Shown: one piece after another, positions 1 through 6,140 of the stretch
Numbering within the stretch: the first letter of the stretch is position 1
Layout: every line of letters starts with the position of its first letter
From: an uncultured bacterium
GTDB taxonomy: Bacteria; Cyanobacteriota; Vampirovibrionia; Gastranaerophilales; Gastranaerophilaceae
DNA length: 11,424 nucleotides
Assembly (NCBI GenBank): GCA_902765655.1
Contig: CACXAK010000076.1
Coordinates: forward strand, 1-11,424
Direction of reading: 5' to 3'
The notes under the pieces: model-generated
Databases searched by the model: none
Told to the model about the DNA's origin: nothing
The model's input: the letters and a program-made list of their open reading frames with translations, nothing else
Position numbers and translations under genes: made by a program

Positions 1-30
1 TTTGTACTATTATTTGTACTCGAAAAGTTA

Positions 31-362
31 TTGTTGGGCAAGTATGCCCAACCTACAGGCTATTTTAAAAAGTTTAGTGTTCAATCGCAAAATCAGATTG
101 AAGCCAGATATCTTGTCTCTACAGCATTTATGGGCAGACTAATAAATCTTCAAACTGCATTCGGAACAAAAAATATTAAATGCTCATTCTTTGACGATAA
201 AATAATGTTTGCAATTTCGCCCAAAAAGACGTATTTGAAATAGGGAATATAGATACTCCGATTCCTAATAATTCCAAATTCATTGATAAATTCATTAATG
301 AAATAATGTCAATTTGTGAAATAATAAGTTATTTTAATTTTGATAAAAAGACAGGATTATAA
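31..362 (+). pseudogene. DUF3137-family protein, C-terminal remnant (frameshifted, 5' truncated)
   Basis: The frame is open from the window edge to a TAG at 241-243. From about position 61 it reads like the C-terminal part of DUF3137 proteins: a FKKFSV...QIEARYL segment, then STAFMGRL, then FFDDKIMFAIS. After the A5 run at 223-227 the homology continues in another frame: from 228 it reads DVFEIGNIDTPI through FINEIMSICEII and ends at TAA 360-362. A -1 shift (one lost base) separates the halves. Upstream of 61 the family pattern stops at a palindrome (33-52). The only start in the frame is a TTG at 31 inside that palindrome, with no Shine-Dalgarno sequence, so I do not believe it is a start. 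DUF3137 proteins are usually membrane-anchored and of unknown function. Family recognition is from remembered motifs. The gene is dead unless the shift is a sequencing error and the 5' part lies outside the window. Confidence 0.55.
33..52. repeat. Short palindrome (8-bp stem, 4-base loop) at the broken end of the DUF3137 remnant
   Basis: GTTGGGCA (33-40) is a perfect inverted match to TGCCCAAC (45-52) around AGTA. It is the most GC-rich spot in an otherwise AT-rich region and lies exactly where DUF3137 similarity stops. It resembles the short dispersed GGGCA/TGCCC hairpins seen between genes in many bacterial genomes, but only one copy is in this window, so repeat status is inferred. No target-site duplication or transposase is visible. 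Confidence 0.4.
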
Positions 363-412
363 TAAATAAATTATCAATTTGTATAGAGTCTATAGGGTGC
401 AATGAGATTATT

Positions 413-461
413 AACAATTTATCTGTTCAAAATTCTCAAACAGATTGTTATTTTACAATCT
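413..461. other. Two overlapping, mutually exclusive AT-rich hairpins in the 363-555 gap
   Basis: This gap between the DUF3137 remnant and preA holds no gene. Hairpin A pairs AACAA-(bulge)-TCTGTT at 413-427 with AACAGATTGTT at 439-449. Hairpin B pairs AGATTGT (442-448) with ACAATCT (455-461) across a 6-base loop. They share 442-449, so only one can form at a time. Neither is GC-rich or followed by a clear T-tract. They could be a weak terminator for either flanking gene, or chance pairing in AT-rich DNA. The 10-mer TTATTTTACA occurs twice here (448-457 and 471-480). Confidence 0.2.
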
Positions 462-555
462 TACAATTTATTATTTTACAAAAGAATATGAGTTTTACAA
501 AATGAATTGCGCTACAAAGTCAAGCGTTTGGATTTGTTTTCTTTTAGGAATATAT

Positions 556-1755
556 CTAGCAGGAATAATCAGGTTCTTGAATCATTGTTATTGCATTTTG
601 CGGGCATACATGTGAACATAAAGAACACCCTTCACACACTTTTTTATCTACTTCTATAATATTTTCTTTCCTTTTCAGTGCTTGATATTCAGATTCAGAA
701 CATATTTTTACACATTTCCCGCATTTTCCGCATTTTTCGTTATCTATATTCGGATACAGGTGATGCTCTTTGTTTAATTTCCCGTGAGAGGTAATCTTTG
801 GAATGGCAATATTTTTAAGCTCTTTAAGATTTTTCATCCCCTTTGATTCAAGATAATTTAATAATCCTGTTTTTAAATTATCTATTATTCCATAACCATT
901 TATCATTACTTCAGTACATATTTGTACAACATCAGAACCCAATGTAATATATTGAGCAGCATCCTGCCAATTTGTAATACCTCCCATACCCAAAATCGGC
1001 AAGTCGGAACATTGTCTCAATTGCGCAACACACTTAAATCCTATAGGTTTTACCATCTCCCCTGAGCACCCTCCATATGTTGAGCAACCATCTATACAAA
1101 GATTAGGTTCTAATGTATTAAGATTAATACCCATAAAACCTTGAACTGTGTTTATGGCTGCAAAGCCGTCACAGCCAGCTTTTTCAACTGCTTTTGCAAT
1201 CCATGTAATATCAGTTACATTTGGTGTTAATTTAACAAAAACCGGTTTGTTTGCAATAGATTTTACCCATGAAGTTATAAGAATAGATATTTCGGCACTG
1301 GTTCCTATAGCCATTCCGATATTTCTTTCCGGCATTCCGTGCGGGCAAGAAAAATTTAGTTCGTAAGCATCAATAGGAGTATCATTTAAGGTCCGCACCA
1401 AATTTTGCCATTTATCACGTTCAACAGGAGCCATAATGCTTGCGATAATAACTTTATTTGGGTGTTTTTTCTTTAAAAAGCGAATCCCGTCGCACCAATA
1501 TTGAACTGTTTTATGACTTAATAATTCTATGTTTTGAAATCCAATAACTTTACCTTTTGATTTTATTGTTGCATAACGCGGACTTGCTTCATTCATTTCC
1601 AAATCATCTGGTGTAATTGTTTTAAGAACTGCCCCGCCCCACCCCATTTCAAAAGCTTTATCAATACTTTCAATTGATGCTGTTGGCGGCGCAGAAGCAA
1701 GTAAAAACGGATTTTCAAATTCTATACCTGATACGGTTGTTTTTAATGTTGTCAT
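556..1755 (-). CDS. preA: Dihydropyrimidine dehydrogenase-like protein, PreA subunit (FMN/Fe-S)
   Basis: A 399-aa protein close to the usual PreA length (about 410 aa). In this family PreA reduces uracil or thymine to the 5,6-dihydro base, with electrons passing through Fe-S clusters from the NADH-oxidising PreT. Visible features: a dihydroorotate-dehydrogenase-type FMN barrel (residues 1-310); NFSCPHGMPER, whose Cys137 matches the catalytic cysteine of dihydropyrimidine dehydrogenase; KLTPNVTD; AINTVQG; GMGGI; and a C-terminal ferredoxin-like tail with two CxxCxxCxxxC motifs (Cys 342/345/348/352 and 374/377/380/384). I start at 1755 rather than the ATG at 1779 because AAGAGG lies 7 bases before 1755, while 1779 has no ribosome site. 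No preT or hydantoinase gene lies nearby, so the electron donor is unknown. Where the mammalian enzyme has a substrate-binding Asn (IMCSYN), this protein has IMAPVE. A related oxidoreductase with another substrate remains possible. Confidence 0.8.
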   Translation of the reverse strand: MTTLKTTVSGIEFENPFLLASAPPTASIESIDKAFEMGWGGAVLKTITPDDLEMNEASPRYATIKSKGKVIGFQNIELLSHKTVQYWCDGIRFLKKKHPNKVIIASIMAPVERDKWQNLVRTLNDTPIDAYELNFSCPHGMPERNIGMAIGTSAEISILITSWVKSIANKPVFVKLTPNVTDITWIAKAVEKAGCDGFAAINTVQGFMGINLNTLEPNLCIDGCSTYGGCSGEMVKPIGFKCVAQLRQCSDLPILGMGGITNWQDAAQYITLGSDVVQICTEVMINGYGIIDNLKTGLLNYLESKGMKNLKELKNIAIPKITSHGKLNKEHHLYPNIDNEKCGKCGKCVKICSESEYQALKRKENIIEVDKKVCEGCSLCSHVCPQNAITMIQEPDYSC

Positions 1756-1828
1756 ATCAAAACCTCTTAGATGTTTCATATTAATCTATATTAAAATAAT
1801 ACGAAATAATTTCATATAATTTGAATTT

Positions 1829-1856
1829 ATTATAGCATAGAGTTTGAGTGGTGCAA
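1829..1856 (-). promoter_or_regulatory. Candidate promoter of preA (extended -10)
   Basis: On the minus strand, TTGCAC (1851-1856) and TATAAT (1829-1834) are separated by 16 bases. TGC immediately precedes the -10 box, giving an extended -10 (TGnTATAAT). The -10 is perfect and the -35 is poor, as is common for extended -10 promoters. It lies about 74 bases upstream of the chosen preA start. It also lies downstream of the PPDK terminator hairpin, so preA appears to be transcribed separately from PPDK. Confidence 0.5.
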
Positions 1857-1911
1857 TTTTTGCATAATGATTTTTAATACAATATTATTTGTGTGGTAAA
1901 AATAGCAAATA

Positions 1912-1946
1912 AAAGCGGGCAACATAATATATATGTTGCCCGCTTT
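1912..1946 (-). terminator. Rho-independent terminator downstream of PPDK
   Basis: A perfect 15-bp stem, AAAGCGGGCAACATA (1912-1926) with its complement at 1932-1946, around a 5-base loop. It begins 15 bases past the PPDK stop codon. On the minus strand the stem ends in CCCGCTTT followed by TTATTTG, giving a U-rich tail. The GC-rich base of the stem stands out from its surroundings. The opposite strand also has a T-rich tail, but no plus-strand gene ends here. Confidence 0.9.
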
Positions 1947-1961
1947 ATTATAGTTTAAAGA

Positions 1962-2783
1962 TTAAACTTTAGCAGCTTTTTTGCATTCAATTACTGCCTG
2001 AGCTGCTGCCAATCTTGCTTGAGGTACTCTGTATGGTGAGCAAGAAACGTAGTTCAAACCGATTTTGTGAGCATATTTCACAGAATCAGGATCTCCTCCG
2101 TGTTCCCCGCAGATACCGCCAACTAAGCTTGAGTTAACTTCTCTGCCTTCATTGATAGACATTTCAATAAGTCTGCCTACACCGTTGAAGTCCAAAGTTA
2201 CAAACGGATTCCAAGGTAAAATCTTTTGTTCTACATCTCTTGAGTAACCAAATGTCATCTGAGTTAAGTCATTTGTACCATAAGAGAAGAATTCAGCTTC
2301 TGTTGCAACTTCTTTTGCTGTTAATGCAGCACGAGGAATTTCAATCATTGTACCGAATTTGTAATCAATTTTAATTCCTTTTTCCTGCATAACCTGTTCT
2401 GCAACGGCAACTAATGTTGCTTTAGCAGTTTTAAGTTCGTTGATGTGACCGATTAGAGGAATCATAATCCATGGTTGAATTTTGTGACCTTCTTTTGTCA
2501 AATCACAGCAAGCTTCAAATATTGCTCTAACCTGCATTTCGTTGATTTCAGGATAAGTCAAACCTAAACGGCATCCTCTAAGACCCATCATCGGGTTAGA
2601 TTCTGACAAGTTTTCAACGATTTCCAACATTTTTTCGTCTTCTGAGTAGTCTTGATTTAAAGCTCTCTTTGTAGCAACTTTTTCAATCAATTCTATCTTA
2701 GAAGGCAAGAACTCATGAAGCGGCGGATCGTAAGAATTCGTGCAAAGGCGGATCGAGTAAACGAACCGTAAGAGGTTTGTCAC
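1962..2783 (-). CDS. ppdK: Pyruvate phosphate dikinase, C-terminal fragment (out of frame with the N-terminal part)
   Basis: This frame carries the end of the PEP/pyruvate-binding TIM barrel. True homology starts at the DPPLHEFLPSK motif (from 2729). The 18 residues before it, from a GTG at 2783 with no Shine-Dalgarno sequence, are an out-of-frame readthrough, so independent translation is unlikely. Landmarks in fragment numbering: NPMMGLRGCRLG (63-74); TMIEIPRAAL with the metal-binding Glu148; SYGTNDLTQMTFG with Asn171/Asp172; GGICGEHGGDP with the proton-donor Cys225; and SCSPYRVPQARLAAAQA near the end. All key active-site residues of this half are present. After YSRD the sequence jumps to VEQKIL, about nine residues shorter than the Clostridium symbiosum enzyme as I remember it. 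Joined to the other frame the protein would be about 876 aa, close to the normal 870-890. Function depends on whether the frameshift is real. Confidence 0.8.
   Translation of the reverse strand: MTNLLRFVYSIRLCTNSYDPPLHEFLPSKIELIEKVATKRALNQDYSEDEKMLEIVENLSESNPMMGLRGCRLGLTYPEINEMQVRAIFEACCDLTKEGHKIQPWIMIPLIGHINELKTAKATLVAVAEQVMQEKGIKIDYKFGTMIEIPRAALTAKEVATEAEFFSYGTNDLTQMTFGYSRDVEQKILPWNPFVTLDFNGVGRLIEMSINEGREVNSSLVGGICGEHGGDPDSVKYAHKIGLNYVSCSPYRVPQARLAAAQAVIECKKAAKV
2705..2754 (-). repeat. 25-bp tandem duplication with synonymous divergence, the cause of the PPDK frameshift
   Basis: Two adjacent 25-bp units (2730-2754, then 2705-2729 in reading direction) match at 19 of 25 bases. Each encodes DPPLHEFL, the conserved PPDK barrel motif. 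All six differences are synonymous: CCT/CCG, TTG/CTT (two bases), CAC/CAT, GAA/GAG and TTA/TTG. Because 25 is not a multiple of three, the second copy is read in the next frame, and the upstream frame stops eight codons after the first copy's Asp-Pro-Pro-Leu-His-Glu-Phe-Leu, reading RSAAS then TGA at 2713-2715. A fresh tandem duplication would be identical, so the copies seem to come from two diverged PPDK alleles joined here by recombination or by chimeric assembly. Confidence 0.9.
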
Positions 2784-4617
2784 CTAATGCTTTAAACATT
2801 GCATAGAAATCTGAATATTGCATTGGAAGTAAGTGAGAAAGAGCTTCTTTTCTTGCTTCTGTAGTAGATGCAATAATCATCTTTTGTACCCAAGGAAGTC
2901 TGTCAGGATCCATGAACATGTGTTCTGTTCTGCATAACCCTACACCTTCAGCACCAAATTTGATAGCATTTTCTATATCTTTTGGAGTATCAGCATTTGC
3001 TTCAACGTGAAGTTCTTTAATTTCGTTTACCCAATTAAAGAATGTTTCAAAGTCTGCATCAATACCTGCTTCAACAAGCTCGATAGCACCTTCCATAACT
3101 TCACCTGTTCCACCATCAAGAGATATAATATCATCTTTGTGGAATACTGTTCCGTCAGCACAGGTAATTGTTTCGTTTGCTAAGTCAATTTTCAAATCTT
3201 CGCAACCTGAAACGCATGGTTTACCCATACCTTTAGCAACAACTGCTGCGTGAGAAGTTGCGCCGCCTCTTAAAGTAAGAACACCTTGAGAAACTGCCAT
3301 ACCGTGAATATCATCAGGACAAGTTTCAATTCTTACAAGAATAACTTTTTCACCTGCTTCACCTCTGCGAGCTGCTTCTTCCGTATCAAATACGATTTTA
3401 CCAACTGCAGCACCCGGAGATGCGTTTACACCTTTTGAAACTTTGTGTGAGTGTTTAACTTTATCAGGGTTGAAGCAAGGTAATAATACCTGATATACAG
3501 AATAAGGATCAACCTGCATAATTGCTTCTTCTTTTGTTATGATACCTTCATTGAACATATCTACGGCAATTTTTATAGCAGCTTTTGCTGTTCTTTTACC
3601 GTTTCTTGTCTGAAGAATCCATAATTTACCTCTTTCAACGGTAAATTCCATATCCTGAACATCGTGATATCCTTTTTCAAGTTGTTTTGCGATGTTTACG
3701 TACTGAGCATAAATGTCAGGCATATCTGTTTCAAGTTCAGAAATTTGTTTTGGAGTTCTGATACCTGCAACAACGTCTTCACCCTGAGCATTTACAAGAT
3801 ATTCACCGTAGAATTTGTTTTCACCGGTAGCAGGGTTACGGGTGAATGAAACACCTGTTGCACAATCGTTACCCATATTACCGAATACCATTGTCTGAAC
3901 GTTTACAGCCGTACCGAAATTATGGTCGATTTTGTTCATGTTTCTGTATGCAACTGCACGAGGAATATTCCATGATCTGAATACAGCTTCAATAGCTTCT
4001 TGAAGTTGTACATAAGGATCTTGCGGGAATTCTTTGCCTGTAACTTCTTTAATTGTTTGTTTATAAACAGGAATTAAAGATTTCCAGCCCTCAGCAGAAA
4101 TTTGAGTATCTTCTGTTACGCCTTCTCTTGCTTTAACCTTTTCAACTTCTGATTCGAAGTATTTTTGTCTGTCCATTTCCCAAGCAACAGAACCAAACAT
4201 TGTTAAAAATCTTCTGTATGAATCGTAGCAGAAACGAGGGTTATTTGTTAATTTAACCATTGCTTCAACTGTTTCATCATTCAATCCAAGGTTCAAAATA
4301 GTTTCCATCATACCCGGCATAGAAACTCTTGCCCCTGATCTAACAGAAACTAACAACGGGTTAGTAGCATCGCCAAATTTCTTACCTGCTTGTTGTTCAA
4401 CTTCTTTTAAGTAATATTTAACTTCGTCCATCAAACCATCAGGCATTTTGTTGCCGTTGTTAATGTATTCCATACAGGTTGCAGTTGTGATTGTCAAACC
4501 CGGAGGAACCGGAAGCCCTAAATTGGTCATTTCAGCGAGGTTAGCACCTTTACCGCCTAATTCAGCGCGCATGTGAGCGTTACCTTCTCTAAAAAGCCAT
4601 ACTCTTTTTTCACTCAT
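2713..4617 (-). CDS. ppdK: Pyruvate phosphate dikinase, N-terminal part (prematurely terminated)
   Basis: PPDK interconverts ATP + phosphate + pyruvate and AMP + diphosphate + PEP. This 634-aa frame holds the ATP-grasp nucleotide-binding domain (GGKGANLAEM 21-30; LLVSVRSGARVSMPGMMET 88-106; MEFTVERGKLWILQTR 323-338), the swivelling phosphohistidine domain (TLRGGATSHAAVVAKGMGKP, catalytic His456) and the start of the PEP barrel (GLCRTEHMF with Arg563; TVRLLDPPLHEFL with Arg619). It ends about 250 residues early because of the duplication at 2705-2754. The ATG at 4617 is supported by AAAGGAG ten bases upstream. It is divergent from the condensing-enzyme gene across a 212-base spacer. Both halves carry intact catalytic motifs with little sign of further decay, which suggests a recent break, a strain-level chimera or an assembly error. 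Alone, this fragment could bind ATP and phosphorylate its histidine but could not act on pyruvate. Confidence 0.9.
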   Translation of the reverse strand: MSEKRVWLFREGNAHMRAELGGKGANLAEMTNLGLPVPPGLTITTATCMEYINNGNKMPDGLMDEVKYYLKEVEQQAGKKFGDATNPLLVSVRSGARVSMPGMMETILNLGLNDETVEAMVKLTNNPRFCYDSYRRFLTMFGSVAWEMDRQKYFESEVEKVKAREGVTEDTQISAEGWKSLIPVYKQTIKEVTGKEFPQDPYVQLQEAIEAVFRSWNIPRAVAYRNMNKIDHNFGTAVNVQTMVFGNMGNDCATGVSFTRNPATGENKFYGEYLVNAQGEDVVAGIRTPKQISELETDMPDIYAQYVNIAKQLEKGYHDVQDMEFTVERGKLWILQTRNGKRTAKAAIKIAVDMFNEGIITKEEAIMQVDPYSVYQVLLPCFNPDKVKHSHKVSKGVNASPGAAVGKIVFDTEEAARRGEAGEKVILVRIETCPDDIHGMAVSQGVLTLRGGATSHAAVVAKGMGKPCVSGCEDLKIDLANETITCADGTVFHKDDIISLDGGTGEVMEGAIELVEAGIDADFETFFNWVNEIKELHVEANADTPKDIENAIKFGAEGVGLCRTEHMFMDPDRLPWVQKMIIASTTEARKEALSHLLPMQYSDFYAMFKALGDKPLTVRLLDPPLHEFLRSAAS

Positions 4618-4739
4618 AATTTTTTGTCTCCTTTAAAATATTTAAAAAGTGTCACATTTTTAATACTTATCTGTAAAAATCGTACCATGAAAAAAATATA
4701 TAAAAAGTACTAAATTAAAATAATTTACATAAAATTTAT

Positions 4740-4767
4740 TGTCCTTTATGCGAAAATAGTGTCCTTT
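4740..4767. repeat. Pair of TGTCCTTT direct repeats, 20 bp apart, in the PPDK/condensing-enzyme divergent spacer
   Basis: TGTCCTTT occurs at 4740-4747 and 4760-4767, a centre distance of 20 bp (about two helical turns), just upstream of the plus-strand gene's -10 region. Such phasing suits a dimeric regulator, but the motif is short and the DNA is AT-rich. The rest of the 4618-4829 spacer holds the PPDK ribosome site and no recognisable gene. Confidence 0.2.
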
Positions 4768-4800
4768 TCAAAATGATTTTAATTTTTGGGTTATTTGTAA

Positions 4801-4823
4801 TATAATGATGTAAATTAAAGGGG
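4801..4823 (+). promoter_or_regulatory. Candidate -10 box and ribosome-binding site of the condensing-enzyme gene
   Basis: A perfect TATAAT at 4801-4806 would place the transcript start near 4813, followed by AAAGGGG (4817-4823) six bases before the ATG at 4830. The leader would be very short. The -35 region at the right distance (TTTAAT, 4778-4783) is weak, so the promoter call is tentative. The ribosome site is clear and fixes the start. Confidence 0.45.
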
Positions 4824-4829
4824 ATAAAA

Positions 4830-6140
4830 ATGAGCGATAACAGAATATATTTTGTTGATGTAACTAATCGTGACGGGGTTCAGACCTCCCGTTTGGGACT
4901 TGCAAAACTTCAAAAGACAATAATAAATTTAATGCTTAACAGTATGGGTATAACTCAATCGGAATTTGGGTTCCCTACAACAAAACACGAGCTTAACTAT
5001 TTAAACGGGAATTTAGAACTTGTAAAGCGCGGAGCAATTACACGTACAAAATTATCGGGTTGGATGCGTGGGATTGCGGATGATGTTGAGTTATCATTCA
5101 AAAACGTTCCGGATTTGCAATATGTGAATCTTTCTCAGTCGACTTCCGAACAAATGATTAATGGGAAATATGGCGGTAAAAAAACTCCCGATGATATTAT
5201 AAGAATGACAAAGGAAGCGGTTGAATGTGCTGTCGATAAAGGTGCAAGAATTATCGGAGTAAATGCCGAAGATGCATCAAGAAGTGACATTGATTTTTTG
5301 ATTAAATACGGTAAAGAAGCAAAAAAATCTGGAGCTCACAGATTTAGATATTGTGATACTCTCGGGGGGGAAGACCCTTTGACTACTTATGACAGAATTT
5401 ACACAATAGCAAAGGCAATCGAAATGCCGATTGAAATGCATTTTCACAATGATTTGGGAATGGCAGCTGCTTGTTCAATAATAGGTGCAAAAGCAGCTAT
5501 AGATGCGGGAGTTGACGCATACATAAATACTGCAATTAATGGTATGGGCGAGCGTGCCGGGAATGCTGATTTGGTTTCCTGTCTGTTAGGATGCCTAAAA
5601 TCGGCAGGTTTCAGGGGAAAATATAAGATTGATGAAAATATCAGGTTAGATAAGGCATGGCAAATTGCAAAATATACGGCATACGCTTTCGGAGTCCCTA
5701 TCCCTATGAACCAGCCGGCTGTTGGTGATAATGCTTTTGCGCATGAATCTGGAATACACGCAGATGGCGCACTAAAAGACCGCAGAAATTATGAATTGTA
5801 TGATTTTGAAGAGTTAGGCAGAGGGGAACCTGAGATCATTGAAACGGGGAGAATGATTACAACAGGTGAATATGGCGGAATTAAAGGGTTCAGAAATGTA
5901 TATAATAATCTTGAACTTGAATTCAAAGACGAACATGAAGCAAGAAATATTCTTGAACTTGTCCGCTATGCAAACGTACATACTCAAAAGCCGTTAACCA
6001 AAAGTGAATTAAAATTTATTTATTACTATCCTGATATTGCGGCAAAAGTTATGACGGTTGAACCATATTATGAACCGATGGGCGCAATTAAAGAAAGAGT
6101 TGAGGCGCAAAAAATTAATCCGCCACAAGATTTTATTTAA
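4830..6140 (+). CDS. DRE-TIM claisen condensing enzyme; candidate Re-citrate synthase (homocitrate/isopropylmalate synthase family)
   Basis: A 436-aa HMGL-like barrel enzyme that should condense acetyl-CoA with a 2-oxo acid. Residues 10-20 read DVTNRDGVQTS, the family's catalytic Arg14/metal-binding Asp15 motif, with VTNRDG instead of the common TLRDG. EMHFHNDLGMA supplies metal ligands His204 and His206, followed by NGMGERAGNADL (237-248) and NAFAHESGIHADGALKDR (301-318). The roughly 130-residue leucine-feedback domain of LeuA is absent and only a short helical tail follows the barrel. No leu, lys or nif gene is adjacent. VTNRDGVQT followed by SEFGFPTTKHE resembles the Clostridium kluyveri-type Re-citrate synthases as I remember them, so citrate from oxaloacetate is my leading guess. 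Homocitrate, citramalate and isopropylmalate remain possible. The family call is secure, the substrate is not. Its stop overlaps the end of convergent folE2 by 8 bases. A G7 run at 5364-5370 encodes part of TLGGED. Confidence 0.8.
   Translation: MSDNRIYFVDVTNRDGVQTSRLGLAKLQKTIINLMLNSMGITQSEFGFPTTKHELNYLNGNLELVKRGAITRTKLSGWMRGIADDVELSFKNVPDLQYVNLSQSTSEQMINGKYGGKKTPDDIIRMTKEAVECAVDKGARIIGVNAEDASRSDIDFLIKYGKEAKKSGAHRFRYCDTLGGEDPLTTYDRIYTIAKAIEMPIEMHFHNDLGMAAACSIIGAKAAIDAGVDAYINTAINGMGERAGNADLVSCLLGCLKSAGFRGKYKIDENIRLDKAWQIAKYTAYAFGVPIPMNQPAVGDNAFAHESGIHADGALKDRRNYELYDFEELGRGEPEIIETGRMITTGEYGGIKGFRNVYNNLELEFKDEHEARNILELVRYANVHTQKPLTKSELKFIYYYPDIAAKVMTVEPYYEPMGAIKERVEAQKINPPQDFI

Noticed and set aside
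1..20. TTTGTACT direct repeat (1-8 and 13-20)
   Set aside because: Two 8-bp copies in AT-rich DNA at the window edge; not enough to call a repeat array, integration site or operator.
1756..1779. preA start at 1779
   Set aside because: It has no ribosome site, whereas AAGAGG at 1763-1768 sits seven bases before the ATG at 1755, where family similarity also begins.
2713..2760. Programmed +1 frameshift or ribosomal bypass at the PPDK junction
   Set aside because: TTC TTA CGA does not allow favourable +1 re-pairing of the P-site tRNA, and no stop codon sits at a matched take-off site. A +1 shift would also produce a doubled DPPLHEFL. A recombination or assembly scar is simpler.
2727..2783. Independent translation of the PPDK C-terminal frame from a GTG at 2783
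   Set aside because: No Shine-Dalgarno sequence precedes it, and the first 18 residues are an out-of-frame reading of conserved PPDK codons. Homology begins only at 2729.
6133..6140. Terminator between the convergent condensing-enzyme gene and folE2
   Set aside because: The genes overlap by 8 bp and no GC-rich stem with a T-tract is visible around the overlap, so I did not annotate one.
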